NCBI RefSeq assembly: GCF_016861975.1
Contig: NZ_BOMB01000046.1
Location: forward strand, 1 to 64,000
DNA from: Actinocatenispora rupis
GTDB taxonomy: Bacteria > Actinomycetota > Actinomycetes > Mycobacteriales > Micromonosporaceae
Direction: 5' to 3'
Length of the DNA stretch: 64,000 nucleotides
Within the stretch, counting starts at the first letter, position 1, and each line of letters starts with the position of its first letter. Positions 36,095-44,941 of this stretch are shown in pieces. The position numbers and the translations under genes were made by a program. The notes beneath the pieces were generated by a model. It saw only the letters and a list, made by a program, of their open reading frames with translations. It did no database searches and was not told the DNA's origin.

Positions 36095-36155
36095 CCGACT
36101 CTTCACCACGGAGCCGCGTTCACCAGGGATCGCGTCGCGGAGCCGGGCTACACGC

Positions 36156-37076
36156 TCAGGCGTTGGAGGGGTCGGGGGTACGGGTGGCGACCAGGCGCGC
36201 GGTGCGGCGGTGCTGGCGTACCAGGTCGGCGGTGAAGATGGCGAGGGCGAGCCAGACGAGGACGAAGCCGATGAGTTCGGCGGGCGGCATCGGCTCGTGG
36301 AAGAGCAGCAGGCCGCAGCCGAGTTGCAGGATCGGCGCCACGTACTGGAGGACGCCGATGGCGGACAGCGGCAGCCGGTTCGCGGCGGAGGCGAAGCACA
36401 GCAACGGGATCGCGGTCACGACGCCGGCGCCGAGGAGCAGCAGGGTGTGGCCGGCGGAGACCGTACCGAGGGTGCCGGCACCGGTGAACGCCAGGTACGC
36501 GAGGTAGCCGGCGGCGGGCAGCGCGAGTACCGCGGACTCGGCGAACAGGCCACGGGCGGCGGGCAGGCCGAGGGTCTTCTTGGCCAGCGCGTAGCAGCCG
36601 AACGAGCACGCCAGCGTCAGCGCGATCCACGGCGGGCGGCCGTAGTCGACGGTGATGACGGCGACCGCGGCGACGCCGACCGCGATCGCGATCCACTGCG
36701 GCCGGCGCAGCCGCTCCCGCAGGACGACGACACCGAGCGCGATCGACACGAGCGGATTGATGAAGTATCCGAGGGACGTCTCGACGACGTGCCCGGAGTT
36801 GACGCCGTAGATGTACGTGCCCCAGTTGACGGCGATCAGCAGCGCCGCCGTGACGAGCTTCGCCACCGTACGGGGGGAGCGGGCGACGTCGGCGATCCAG
36901 CGCCACTGGCGCAGTACGGCGAGCAGCAGGGCGCAGCAGACCGCCGACCAGAGGACCCGGTTGGCCAGGATCTCGACGGCGCCGGCCGGCTTCAGCAGCT
37001 TCCAGTAGATCGGGAACAGACCCCAGATCCCGTACGCCGCGAGCCCGTACAGGTATCCGCGCCGCGTTTCGTCCAC
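36156..37076 (-). CDS. rarD: RarD-type EamA-family transporter
   Basis: Ten-helix drug/metabolite-type inner-membrane transporter, 306 residues, matching RarD (YLYGLAAYGIWGLFPIYWKLLKP, then VNWGTYIYGVNSGHVVETSLGYFINPLV and LGFLQYVAPILQL-like AIGVLQYVAPILQLGCGLLLF). Substrate unknown. GTG 37076 was preferred because TACGGT at 37089-37084 lies exactly seven bases upstream (leaderless arrangement); GTG 37085 three codons earlier is the longest choice. It ends 285 bp from the DUF2127 gene across the repeat region. Confidence 0.85.
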   Translation of the reverse strand: MDETRRGYLYGLAAYGIWGLFPIYWKLLKPAGAVEILANRVLWSAVCCALLLAVLRQWRWIADVARSPRTVAKLVTAALLIAVNWGTYIYGVNSGHVVETSLGYFINPLVSIALGVVVLRERLRRPQWIAIAVGVAAVAVITVDYGRPPWIALTLACSFGCYALAKKTLGLPAARGLFAESAVLALPAAGYLAYLAFTGAGTLGTVSAGHTLLLLGAGVVTAIPLLCFASAANRLPLSAIGVLQYVAPILQLGCGLLLFHEPMPPAELIGFVLVWLALAIFTADLVRQHRRTARLVATRTPDPSNA

Positions 37077-37204
37077 AGGGCACACCGTAAGGGGCGTACC
37101 CGGGGCCGGTCCTAACGGTTGTGTCGGGCTTCACGCGCGATGTCCCGCATCGTGGACGGGCGTGGGGGTGTGGCCGGCGACGACGGGTCGCCGCCGGCGC
37201 CGGC

Positions 37205-37582
37205 TCAGTCCTTGTCCCGCGGCTCCGGGATGATGAGGCTCAGCACGAAGCTGACCACGGACACGATGATCGCGCCCCAGAACCCGGCCCAGAAGCCGTC
37301 CACGTGGAACCCGAGGTGCAGCTTGTCGGCGAGCCATCCGGTGAGCAGGAACAGCAGCGCGTTCACCACGACGGCGATGAGGCCGAGGGTGAGCACGTAC
37401 AGCCCGCAGCCGACGACCTTGATGATCGGCTTCAGCACGGCGTTGATCACACCGAAGATCACCGCGACCGCGAGCAACGAGAGCACCTTGTGCCCCGTCG
37501 TGCCGGTGAGCGAGATGCCGGGCAGCAGGGTCGACGCCCAGAGCGCCAACGCGTTGATGACGATCCTGATCAGAATCCGCAC
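37205..37582 (-). CDS. phage-holin-4-like membrane protein
   Basis: The 125-residue, four-helix membrane protein of the actinobacterial phage_holin_4_2 (YvlD-like) family, with the blocks ILIRIVINALALWASTLL, GVINAVLKPIIKVVGCGLYVLTLGLIAVVVNALLFLLTGWLADKL and FWGAIIVSVVSFVLSLII. Despite the family name these are chromosomal housekeeping-type proteins, not lysis genes, and there is no prophage here. GTG 37582 has GACGAT six bases upstream; the longer frame upstream lacks features of this family. Confidence 0.8.
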   Translation of the reverse strand: MRILIRIVINALALWASTLLPGISLTGTTGHKVLSLLAVAVIFGVINAVLKPIIKVVGCGLYVLTLGLIAVVVNALLFLLTGWLADKLHLGFHVDGFWAGFWGAIIVSVVSFVLSLIIPEPRDKD

Positions 37583-37948
37583 GAGTTGATCGTCGCACGC
37601 GTCCGCCCGCCCCGCAGGAGATGGTGTGCGCGCCGTCATACCGGCGTACGGAATGGTCGGTGCGGGCACGCCGTTGTGCAGGGCGGCTGGTGTGGTTCGA
37701 GTCCCCGGGCCTCACCTATTGCCGTCGCGGAATACCGCGGTCCGGTCGTACGACCGGCCGGCTGGAGCCGCGCCGCGCCACTCGCCGAGAGGCGACCGCC
37801 ATGCCAGCCGCCCAGGTGCCCCCGGCCCGTTCCACGGGTCGGGGGCGTTCGGCGTTCCGGGCACGGTTGTCCACAGGTCGTCCGGCGCTGTCCACAGACT
37901 GCCGTTACCCGGTTGCCGTCCGGCCCCGTGACCGGCGACGATGCCGCC
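37583..37948. other. 366-bp gene-free region with a row of hairpins
   Basis: No convincing gene. It contains five consecutive hairpins: 37689-37716 (GGTG/CACC with a T-arm-like TTCGAGT loop), 37726-37739 (CGCGG-AATA-CCGCG), 37742-37757 (perfect CCGGTCGT/ACGACCGG), 37782-37795 (TCGCC-GAGA-GGCGA) and 37818-37846 (GCCCCCGGCCCG-TTCCA-CGGGTCGGGGGC). Two DnaA-box-like 9-mers follow: TTGTCCACA at 37867-37875 and CTGTCCACA at 37888-37896. It could hold a structured RNA or the leader of the holin-like gene. Confidence 0.45.
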
Positions 37949-38431
37949 ATGACGGAGGTACGCGTGATCACGCCCGACGACTGGGCGCTGTGGCGGGAGG
38001 TGCGGCTCGCCGCGCTCCACGAGGCGCCGTACGCGTACGGCTCGACGTACGCGGACTGGGTGGACGCGCCGGAGCAGCGGTGGCGGGACCGGCTCGGCGG
38101 CGCCTTCCGGAACCTGCTGGTCCTCGTGGACGGGCAGCCCGGCGGCATCGCCAGCGGGATCCCGGCCGAGGACCCCGGCGTCGTCGAGATCGTCTCCATG
38201 TACGTGCTGCCCGCCGCGCGCGGCCGCGGTGTCGGCGACCGTCTCCTCACCGAGCTGGCCGACTGGGCCCGCGCGCGGGGCGCGACCGCCCTCCGGCTGG
38301 CCGTCACCGTGGGGAACGAGCACGCGACCGCGCTGTACCGCCGGCACGGGTTCCGGCACACCGCGACCCATGAGGAGACCGGCCCGCACGGCACGCGGTA
38401 CGAGCGGACCATGGTGCTCCCGCTCGCCTGA
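37949..38431 (+). CDS. GNAT-family N-acetyltransferase
   Basis: The 160-residue acetyl-CoA-dependent acetyltransferase. The acetyl-CoA loop is in VLPAARGRGVGDRLLTEL (V-x-P-x5-R-G-x-G motif A), then LAVTVGNEHATALYRRHGF (motif B). Substrate unknown. ATG 37949 has GACGAT six bases upstream and no Shine-Dalgarno. The large overlapping frame upstream is a shadow. It converges with korB across a perfect hairpin. Confidence 0.88.
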   Translation: MTEVRVITPDDWALWREVRLAALHEAPYAYGSTYADWVDAPEQRWRDRLGGAFRNLLVLVDGQPGGIASGIPAEDPGVVEIVSMYVLPAARGRGVGDRLLTELADWARARGATALRLAVTVGNEHATALYRRHGFRHTATHEETGPHGTRYERTMVLPLA

Positions 38432-38435
38432 CGCA

Positions 38436-38468
38436 CGACGGCCCGGACCTGGTCGGTCCGGGCCGTCG
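38436..38468. terminator. perfect 14-bp bidirectional terminator
   Basis: CGACGGCCCGGACC (38436-38449) pairs with GGTCCGGGCCGTCG (38455-38468), loop of five bases, centred between the convergent GNAT and korB genes. Confidence 0.8.
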
Positions 38469-38483
38469 GTGGCGTCCGCTGGG

Positions 38484-39557
38484 TCAGACGATCGCCCAGG
38501 TGTCGCCCGAGTAGAGCAGGCGGTCCAGGTCCTCCTCCGGTACGGCGCCGGTCGCGGCGTGCTCGACCTGCGCCCGCACCAGGTCGTCGTACGAGGGCCG
38601 CGGCACGTCGCGCAGCACGCCCATCGGCGTGTGCATCAGCGCATCGCTGCCGGCGGGCAGCCGCGACAGGGCGAACGCGTACGTCGGGTCGGCGTCGTGC
38701 GCGTCGTGTACGACGATGTCGGCCGGGTCGACGGACGCGGTGTCGGCGACCGCCAGGCCGAAGCCGGAGCGTACGACGCAGCGGGAGCCGTCCGGGCCGA
38801 ACGTGATCGGCTGCCCGTGCTCGACGCGGATCACGGCCTCGTCCCGCGACGACGGGTCCTTCAACACCTCGAACGCGTCGTCGTTGAAGATCGGGCAGTT
38901 CTGGTAGATCTCGATGAACGCGCTGCCGTTGTGCTCGGCCGCGGCGGCGAGTACGGAGGTCAGGTGCTTGCGGTCGGAGTCGAGCGTACGGGCGACGAAC
39001 GACGCCTCCGCGCCGAGCGCCAGCGAGACCGGGTTGAACGGCGCGTCCGTCGAGCCGAACGGCGTCGACTTGGTGACCTTGCCCAGCTCCGAGGTCGGCG
39101 AGTACTGACCCTTGGTCAGGCCGTAGATCCGGTTGTTGAACAGCAGGATCTTCAGGTTGACGTTGCGGCGCAGGGCGTGGATCAGGTGGTTGCCGCCGAT
39201 AGACAGCGCGTCGCCGTCGCCGGTGATCATCCACACCGACAGGTCCGGCCGGGACACCGACAGGCCGGACGCGATCGCCGGCGCGCGGCCGTGGATCGAG
39301 TGCATGCCGTACGTGTTCATGTAGTAGGGGAAGCGGGACGAGCAGCCGATGCCGGAGACGACGACGGTGTTCTCCCGCTTGATGCCGAGCGACGGCAGGA
39401 AGCTCTGGAACGCGGCCAGGATCGCGTAGTCACCGCAACCCGGGCACCAGCGCACCTCCTGGTCGCTCTTGAACTCCTTCGCGGTCTGCTTGTCCTCGGC
39501 CTTGGGTACCAGCGACAGGGCGTGCCGGCCGTTCGGGATCGTGACGGGGTCAGACAT
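38484..39557 (-). CDS. korB: 2-oxoglutarate:ferredoxin oxidoreductase beta subunit
   Basis: The 357-residue TPP-binding beta subunit. WCPGCGDYAI near residue 38 is the cluster-binding segment, and GDGDALSIGGNHL, with NNRIYGLTKGQYSPTS behind it, forms the TPP-Mg site. With KorA it oxidises 2-oxoglutarate to succinyl-CoA and reduces ferredoxin, an oxygen-tolerant alternative to the dehydrogenase complex in some actinobacteria. ATG 39557 overlaps the korA stop by eight bases. Its proximity to nuo2 suggests where the reduced ferredoxin could go. Confidence 0.94.
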   Translation of the reverse strand: MSDPVTIPNGRHALSLVPKAEDKQTAKEFKSDQEVRWCPGCGDYAILAAFQSFLPSLGIKRENTVVVSGIGCSSRFPYYMNTYGMHSIHGRAPAIASGLSVSRPDLSVWMITGDGDALSIGGNHLIHALRRNVNLKILLFNNRIYGLTKGQYSPTSELGKVTKSTPFGSTDAPFNPVSLALGAEASFVARTLDSDRKHLTSVLAAAAEHNGSAFIEIYQNCPIFNDDAFEVLKDPSSRDEAVIRVEHGQPITFGPDGSRCVVRSGFGLAVADTASVDPADIVVHDAHDADPTYAFALSRLPAGSDALMHTPMGVLRDVPRPSYDDLVRAQVEHAATGAVPEEDLDRLLYSGDTWAIV

Positions 39558-41412
39558 TCTTGACGATCTCCTCCAGCGCCGTCTCCAGCTCGCCAGCGGT
39601 GAACGGAAGGCCGCGTACCTTGTTGTAGCCGATCACGTCGATCAGGAACTTCCCGCGCAGCAGCTGGGACAGCTGGCCCAGGTTCATCTCCGGCACCACG
39701 ACCTTGTCGTACCGGCGGAGCAGCTCCTCGGTGTTGGGGGGCAACGGGTTCAGGTGGCGCAGGTGGGCCTGCGCGATCTGGTGGCCGCTGCCGCGCAGCC
39801 GCCGCACCGCCGCCCCGATCGGCCCGTACGTCGAGCCCCAGCCGAGGACGAGTACCTTCGCCTCGCCGGTCGGGTCGTCGGCCTCCAGATCGGGGATGCT
39901 GCGCGCGATCGCGTCGACCTTCGCCTGCCGCAGCCGCACCATCGTGTCGTGGTTGGCCGGGTCGTACGAGATCTCGCCGGTGCCGTCGGCCTTCTCGATG
40001 CCGCCGATCCGGTGCTCCAGGCCGGGCGTGCCGGGGATCGCCCACGGGCGGGCGAGCGTCTCCGGATCCCTTTGGTACGGCCAGAAGCTGGTGCTGCCGT
40101 CGGGGTTCTCGTGGTTGTGCTCGGTGGCGAAGTCGACGGTGATCGCGGGCAGCTCGTCGACCTTCGGCAGCTTCCACGGCTCCGACCCGTTCGCCAGGTA
40201 GCCGTCGGACAGCAGCAGCACCGGCACCCGGTACGTCAGGGCGATCCGGCACGCCTCCATCGCCGCGTAGAAGCAGTCGGACGGGGAACTCGCGGCGACG
40301 ACCGCGGCCGGCGACTCGCCGTGCCGCCCGTACAGCGCCATGTTGAGGTCGGCCTGCTCGGTCTTGGTCGGCATGCCCGTCGACGGGCCGGCGCGCTGGA
40401 TGTCGCAGATGACCAGCGGCAGCTCCTGCATGACCGCCAGGCCGATCGTCTCGCCCTTCAGCGCGACACCCGGGCCGGAGGTCGACGTCACGCCGAGCGC
40501 CCCGCCGTACGACGCGCCGAGCGCCGCGCCGACCGCCGCGATCTCGTCCTCCGCCTGGAACGTCACCACGCCGAACTTCTTGTGCTTGCTCAGCTCGTGC
40601 AGCACGTCCGAGGCCGGCGTGATCGGGTACGCGCCGAGGAACAGCGGCCGGCCGGACCGCACGCTCGCCGCGATCAACCCGTACGCCAGGGCCAGGTTGC
40701 CGGTGATGTTCCGGTACGTGCCCGGGGGCAGCTTCGCCGGCTTCACCTCGTACCGGACGGCGAACTCCTCGGTGGTCTCGCCGTAGTTCCACCCGGCCTT
40801 CAGCGCCGTGACGTTCGCCTCGACCAGCTCCGGCCGGTTCGCGAACTTCTTGCGCAGGAACGCCTCGGTGCCCTCCACCGACCGGTTGTACATCCAGGAC
40901 AGCAGACCCAGGGCGAACATGTTCTTCGACCGCTCGGCGTCCTTCTTCGAGATGTCGAAGCTCTCCAGCGCCTTGACGGTCAGCGACGTCAACGGCACCC
41001 GGTGCACCGCGTACGCGTCGAGCGAGTCGTCGTCGAGCGGGCTCACCTCGTACCCGACCTTGGCCAGGTTGCGCTTGGTGAACTCGTCGGTGTTGACGAT
41101 GATCTCGGCGGCGCGCGGGACGTCGCGCAGGTTGGCCTTGAGCGCGGCCGGGTTCATCGCGACCAGCACGTTCGGCGCGTCGCCGGGCGTCAGGATGTCG
41201 TAGTCGGCGAAGTGCAGCTGGAAGCTCGACACGCCGGGCAGGGTGCCGGCAGGGGCACGGATCTCGGCCGGGAAGTTCGGCAGTGTCGACAGGTCGTTGC
41301 CGAGCTGCGCCGACTCCGCGGTGAACCGGTCACCGGTGAGCTGCATGCCGTCGCCGGAGTCACCGGCGAACCGGATGACCACCCGATCCAATTGTCGGAC
41401 CTGCTTGGCCAC
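39550..41412 (-). CDS. korA: 2-oxoglutarate:ferredoxin oxidoreductase alpha subunit (gamma-alpha fusion)
   Basis: The 620-residue fused subunit. Residues about 8-190 are the gamma domain (VVIRFAGDSGDGMQLTGD, then GVSSFQLHFADYDI) and about 210-600 the alpha pyruvate/2-oxoacid:ferredoxin domain (GAYPITPASDVLHELS, then TSTSGPGVALKGETIGLAVMQELPLV). GTG 41412 follows AGGAGGT at good spacing; the frame is open further but without a ribosome site. Actinobacterial enzymes of this layout use 2-oxoglutarate, which is inferred here. A possible promoter is TAGCAT on the minus strand at 41496-41491. Confidence 0.93.
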   Translation of the reverse strand: MAKQVRQLDRVVIRFAGDSGDGMQLTGDRFTAESAQLGNDLSTLPNFPAEIRAPAGTLPGVSSFQLHFADYDILTPGDAPNVLVAMNPAALKANLRDVPRAAEIIVNTDEFTKRNLAKVGYEVSPLDDDSLDAYAVHRVPLTSLTVKALESFDISKKDAERSKNMFALGLLSWMYNRSVEGTEAFLRKKFANRPELVEANVTALKAGWNYGETTEEFAVRYEVKPAKLPPGTYRNITGNLALAYGLIAASVRSGRPLFLGAYPITPASDVLHELSKHKKFGVVTFQAEDEIAAVGAALGASYGGALGVTSTSGPGVALKGETIGLAVMQELPLVICDIQRAGPSTGMPTKTEQADLNMALYGRHGESPAAVVAASSPSDCFYAAMEACRIALTYRVPVLLLSDGYLANGSEPWKLPKVDELPAITVDFATEHNHENPDGSTSFWPYQRDPETLARPWAIPGTPGLEHRIGGIEKADGTGEISYDPANHDTMVRLRQAKVDAIARSIPDLEADDPTGEAKVLVLGWGSTYGPIGAAVRRLRGSGHQIAQAHLRHLNPLPPNTEELLRRYDKVVVPEMNLGQLSQLLRGKFLIDVIGYNKVRGLPFTAGELETALEEIVKNV

Positions 41413-41671
41413 GGGCGAGGTACCTCCTGTCGCCGGGCCGGGAATCGCCGCATGTTCGGCTGGGAGACGGCCCACTTACTCCTCCCTCGGATGCTACGTC
41501 GGGCCGGTAAGGGTGTCCTATCGCGGGCGTCACGTCCCGGTAGGCGGCATGCCTCTCGCCGGTTCCGTACCGGAAGGGGCCGCCGGCTTCGTCGTGGCTC
41601 GCCCCGGACGTCAGCGAATCGTCACCATTGGCGGGCGCCCGTGCGGCCCCGGACGAACGATGCTGGAAGGC

Positions 41672-43183
41672 ATGGGACGGCGGACGACCGGCGCGGTGGC
41701 CGGGGTGCTCGCGGGCGCGGTCGCGCTCGGCGTGGCGGAGCTGGCGGCGGCCTTCGTACGGCCGGAGTCGGCGCCGGTCGAGGCGGTCGGCGCCGGCGTG
41801 GTGCGGTTGACCCCGGCCGCGGTCAAGGACTTCGCCATCCGGACTTTCGGGGCGTACGACAAGACCGCGCTGATCGTCGGCATCCTCGTACTGCTCGTCC
41901 CGATCGCCGCGCTACTCGGGATGCTCGCCGCCCGGCGCCGCTGGATCGGCATGCTCGGCTTCGCCGCGTTCGGCCTGCTCGGGGTCGTGGCGGCGGCGGT
42001 GCAGCCGGACGCCGGCCCGCTCGATCCGGTGCCGTCGCTGGTCGGCGCCGTCGTCGGGCTCGGCACCCTCGGCCTGCTGCTGCGCACCCCCGACCCCGAG
42101 ATCACCCCCGAGGGGTACGAGCGGCGCCGGTTCCTCGCGCTCGCCGGCGCGTCCGTGGCCGCCGCCGCGCTCGCCGGGTACGGCGGGCGGGCGTTGCAGA
42201 AGGCGCGGTTCGCCGCCGACCGGTCCCGCGCCGCCGTACGCATCCCGCGCGCCGCGAGCCCCGCCCCACCCGTACCGGCCGGCGCCGACCTGCGGCTGCC
42301 CGGACTGAGCCCGTGGCGTACCGGCGACGCCGACTTCTACCGGGTGGACACCGCGCTGACGCTGCCGCAGGTGGCGGCGGAGACGTGGCGCCTGACCGTA
42401 CACGGGCGGGTGGACCACCCCGTCACGCTCACGTACGAGGAGCTGCTGAAACGGCCGCTGATCGAGCGGGACATCACGCTGTGCTGCGTGTCGAACCCGG
42501 TCGGCGGGCCGTACATCGGGAACGCGCGGTGGACCGGCGTCCGGCTGGCCGACCTGCTGCGCGAGGCCGGTGTCCACCCCGACGCCGACCAGATCGTCAG
42601 CCGCTCCGCCGACGGCATGACCATCGGCACCCCCACCGCCGTCGTACTCGACGGCCGCGACGCGATGCTCGCGGTGGCGATGAACGGCGTACCGCTGCCG
42701 ATCAAGCACGGCTTCCCCGTCCGGATGCTCGTCCCCGGCCTGTACGGCTACGTCTCCGCCTGCAAGTGGCTCGTCGACCTGGAACTCACCACGTTCGCCG
42801 ACTACGACGCGTACTGGGTGCCCCGCGGGTACTCGGCGCAGGCGCCGGTCAAGACGGAGTCCCGGATCGACACGCCGCGGGACGGGGCGCGGCGGCCCGC
42901 CGGTCGGGTCGCGGTCGCCGGGGTGGCGTGGGCGCAGCACAAGGGCATCAGCCGCGTCGAGGTACGCGTGGACGACGGTCCGTGGCGGCCGGCGCGGCTG
43001 GCCCCCGTACCGACGGCCGACACCTGGCGCCAGTGGGTGTACGACTGGGACGCCACGCCCGGCGACCACGTCCTGCGGGTCCGCGCCACCGACTCCACCG
43101 GGTACACGCAGACGGGCGCGCAGGCGGACGTGGCGCCGAACGGCGCGACCGGCTGGCACTCGGCCAGCGTCACGGTCGGCTGA
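41672..43183 (+). CDS. membrane-anchored sulfite-oxidase-type molybdopterin protein
   Basis: The 503-residue protein with about four transmembrane helices in residues 8-125, a twin-Arg-like segment (RRRFLALAGAS) near 150, and an extracytoplasmic sulfite oxidase-type molybdopterin domain from about 215. The Mo-ligand cysteine lies in LCCVSNPVGGPYIGNARWTGV, and a C-terminal Ig-like dimerisation domain ends WHSASVTVG. Substrate unknown; homologues are called sulfite or nitrate reductase-like without proof. ATG 41672 is preferred (GATGCT seven bases upstream); ATG 41660 is in the same frame. Confidence 0.85.
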   Translation: MGRRTTGAVAGVLAGAVALGVAELAAAFVRPESAPVEAVGAGVVRLTPAAVKDFAIRTFGAYDKTALIVGILVLLVPIAALLGMLAARRRWIGMLGFAAFGLLGVVAAAVQPDAGPLDPVPSLVGAVVGLGTLGLLLRTPDPEITPEGYERRRFLALAGASVAAAALAGYGGRALQKARFAADRSRAAVRIPRAASPAPPVPAGADLRLPGLSPWRTGDADFYRVDTALTLPQVAAETWRLTVHGRVDHPVTLTYEELLKRPLIERDITLCCVSNPVGGPYIGNARWTGVRLADLLREAGVHPDADQIVSRSADGMTIGTPTAVVLDGRDAMLAVAMNGVPLPIKHGFPVRMLVPGLYGYVSACKWLVDLELTTFADYDAYWVPRGYSAQAPVKTESRIDTPRDGARRPAGRVAVAGVAWAQHKGISRVEVRVDDGPWRPARLAPVPTADTWRQWVYDWDATPGDHVLRVRATDSTGYTQTGAQADVAPNGATGWHSASVTVG

Positions 43184-43191
43184 GCCGTCGG

Positions 43192-43437
43192 TCAGTGCGT
43201 GCCGGGGATCTTGTTCGGAGCGCCGAGAAAGCCCTGGATCAGCGCGAACGCGACGATCGCGACGATCGCCAGGATCGCGGCGATCATCTGCCGCCGGCGG
43301 GTGCGGCGGTGCTGGGCGGGGTCGACCGGCTCGGCCTGCGCCGCACGCTGGGTGTCGGGCTCGGCCCGGTCGGGCCGGTGCGGGCGCTCGGGCGAGGAGC
43401 CGGAGGCGGGCACCCGGGCGCCGGGAGGATTCGTCAT
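43192..43437 (-). CDS. small proline-rich single-pass membrane protein
   Basis: The 81-residue protein: residues 1-48 are Pro/Arg/Ala-rich and probably cytoplasmic, then RTRRRQ stop-transfer and one helix (MIAAILAIVAIVAFALIQGF, about 50-69) with a short outer end. No domain is recognised. ATG 43437 has GGAG six bases upstream. It converges with the molybdopterin gene nine bases away and is divergent from nuoA2. Confidence 0.65.
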   Translation of the reverse strand: MTNPPGARVPASGSSPERPHRPDRAEPDTQRAAQAEPVDPAQHRRTRRRQMIAAILAIVAIVAFALIQGFLGAPNKIPGTH

Positions 43438-43650
43438 GATCTGCTCCGGTACGCGACGGGCTGGTCCTGATGCGTCGGCGCGGGCGCGATCTGCGACGTC
43501 ATGGCTGGTCGGACAACCAGGAAAGCCCGCCGGCCGAGACTGGCCGCCGGGCGCGTCCGGGCGGGGAACCCGACCATCAACACCGGTCCATCGTGCCACC
43601 CCGGCGCGAGGCACCCCGGCGAGGAGTCGCCCGAACCGGTGATCGGCCCG

Positions 43651-43656
43651 TACGCT
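43651..43656 (+). promoter_or_regulatory. candidate leaderless -10 element of nuoA2
   Basis: TACGCT followed by seven bases and GTG 43664, with no Shine-Dalgarno. It is the same arrangement as before the DUF2127 gene (identical hexamer). Confidence 0.55.
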
Positions 43657-43663
43657 CTGTGGC

Positions 43664-44035
43664 GTGTCTGGCTATCTCGGCTCGTACGCCACGCTCGGCA
43701 TCCTGCTGGTCGTGGGCGTCGTGCTGTTCGGTGCGGCGTTCGCGGGGAACCGGCTGCTTCGTCCGCACCGTCCCGATCCGGGCAAGCTCACGACGTACGA
43801 GTCGGGCGTGGACCCGGTCGGCGGTGACTGGGCGCAGGCCGAGATCCGCTACTACGTCTTCGCGTACCTGTACGTGCTGTTCGCCGTGGAGAGCGTTTTC
43901 CTGTTCCCGTGGGCGCTCGTGTTCGCCCGCCCCGGCTTCGGTACGACGACGCTCGTCGAGATGGCCGTCTTCGTCGCCGTCCTGCTCCTCGGCCTGCTGT
44001 ACGCGTGGCGCAAGGGCGTCCTGCGCTGGACCTGA
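43664..44035 (+). CDS. nuoA2: second NADH-quinone oxidoreductase-like subunit A (NuoA2)
   Basis: The 123-residue, three-helix homologue of NuoA. The first loop has TTYESGVDPVG, in which the conserved Cys of YECG is replaced by Ser (compare YECGIEP in NuoA1), so the switch cysteine is missing. It opens the second complex I locus, which lacks the NADH module. It is separated from nuoB2 by 312 bp of unusual sequence. GTG 43664 is supported by the leaderless -10. Confidence 0.93.
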   Translation: MSGYLGSYATLGILLVVGVVLFGAAFAGNRLLRPHRPDPGKLTTYESGVDPVGGDWAQAEIRYYVFAYLYVLFAVESVFLFPWALVFARPGFGTTTLVEMAVFVAVLLLGLLYAWRKGVLRWT

Positions 44036-44347
44036 CCGCCCCCCCGGGTCCTTCGCGTCGTGCTCGGTGCTCGCCGCGACCTTGCCGACCGTGCCGACCC
44101 GCCCGGGAAGTCGCCGGGCGTCGACAAGGGGACGTCGAGCGTCGCGTTCCGCAGGTCCTGGTACCGCGGGGCGAACGCGGTCGGTCCGCCGGTCTGGTGG
44201 AACCCCGACCCGTCCCGGCCGTACGTCCGCCACTGCGTCTGCCCGTGCCGGACACGTACCGGGTCGGGGGGTGGTTGCGCGTCGTCCGGGCGCATCGTCC
44301 GGCGGTAGGTTGGGGCACGGGAGTACGACGAGGACCGTGGAGGCGGG
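44036..44347. other. 312-bp gap between nuoA2 and nuoB2 with antisense coding-like sequence
   Basis: On the minus strand an ATG at 44295 opens a frame (MRPDDAQPPPDPVRVRHG onward) with third-position G/C bias like real genes for about 65 codons. At about 44105 the bias passes to another frame (VGTVGKVAASTEHDAKDP), as after a frameshift, and neither frame stops before running antisense into nuoA2. It may be a decayed gene or an unannotated small gene. On the plus strand TAGGTT (44306-44311) is a possible nuoB2 -10. Confidence 0.4.
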
Positions 44348-44941
44348 ATGACCGGACCGGTGCCGCTGCCGACACCCGCGCCGCGGCGCGGGGTGGCCGG
44401 CGTGCTCGGCGAGCCGATCCGCTTCGTACTGAACTGGGGCCGGCGGTATTCGCTGTGGGTCTTCAACTTCGGCCTCGCCTGCTGCGCGATCGAGTTCATC
44501 GCGGCGTCGATGGGCCGGCACGACTTCATCCGGCTCGGCGTCATCCCGTTCGCGCACGGGCCGCGGCAGGCCGACCTGATGGTCGTCTCCGGAACCGTCA
44601 CCGACAAGATGGCCCCCGCGATCAAGCGGCTGTACGACCAGATGGCCGAGCCGAAGTACGTGATCTCGTTCGGTGCCTGCTCGAACTCCGGCGGCCCCTA
44701 CTGGGACTCGTACTCGGTGACCAAGGGCGTCGACCAGCTCATCCCCGTCGACGTGTACGTGCCGGGCTGCCCGCCGCGGCCGGAGGCGTTGCTGCACGGC
44801 ATCCTGCGGCTCCAGGACCGGATCGCGCGCGAGCAGGTCGGCCTCGGCGGCGCCCGCCGCGACGACCCGCTGGCACCCGGTGTCGCCCGCGCCGGCGCCA
44901 CCGACGCCGCCACGCTGACCGCCCCGCCGGTACGGCCGTAG
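44348..44941 (+). CDS. nuoB2: second NADH-quinone oxidoreductase-like subunit B (NuoB2)
   Basis: The 197-residue NuoB paralogue with all N2 cluster ligands: C45, C46, C111 (ACSNSGG) and C141 (PGCPPRP). It has the [21 protein letters not shown] block and a short C-terminal extension. It can therefore accept electrons and pass them to a quinone-like acceptor, though the partner NuoD is not encoded nearby. ATG 44348 has GGAGG upstream. Confidence 0.95.
   Translation: MTGPVPLPTPAPRRGVAGVLGEPIRFVLNWGRRYSLWVFNFGLACCAIEFIAASMGRHDFIRLGVIPFAHGPRQADLMVVSGTVTDKMAPAIKRLYDQMAEPKYVISFGACSNSGGPYWDSYSVTKGVDQLIPVDVYVPGCPPRPEALLHGILRLQDRIAREQVGLGGARRDDPLAPGVARAGATDAATLTAPPVRP

Noticed and set aside
37205-37582. 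Prophage (holin-like gene)
   Set aside because: No phage structural, integrase or lysis genes are nearby; the family is common on actinobacterial chromosomes.
37689-37716. tRNA-like T-arm (GGTTCGAGTCCC)
   Set aside because: No acceptor, D-arm or anticodon arm can be folded upstream and the T-stem has a mismatch; kept only as one hairpin of the structured region.
37867-37896. Replication origin
   Set aside because: Only two DnaA-box-like sites are present and neither dnaA nor dnaN is nearby.
44337-44351. Four-codon GTG frame overlapping the nuoB2 start
   Set aside because: It consists of the Shine-Dalgarno sequence itself (GGAGGCGGG), so the overlap is most likely chance.
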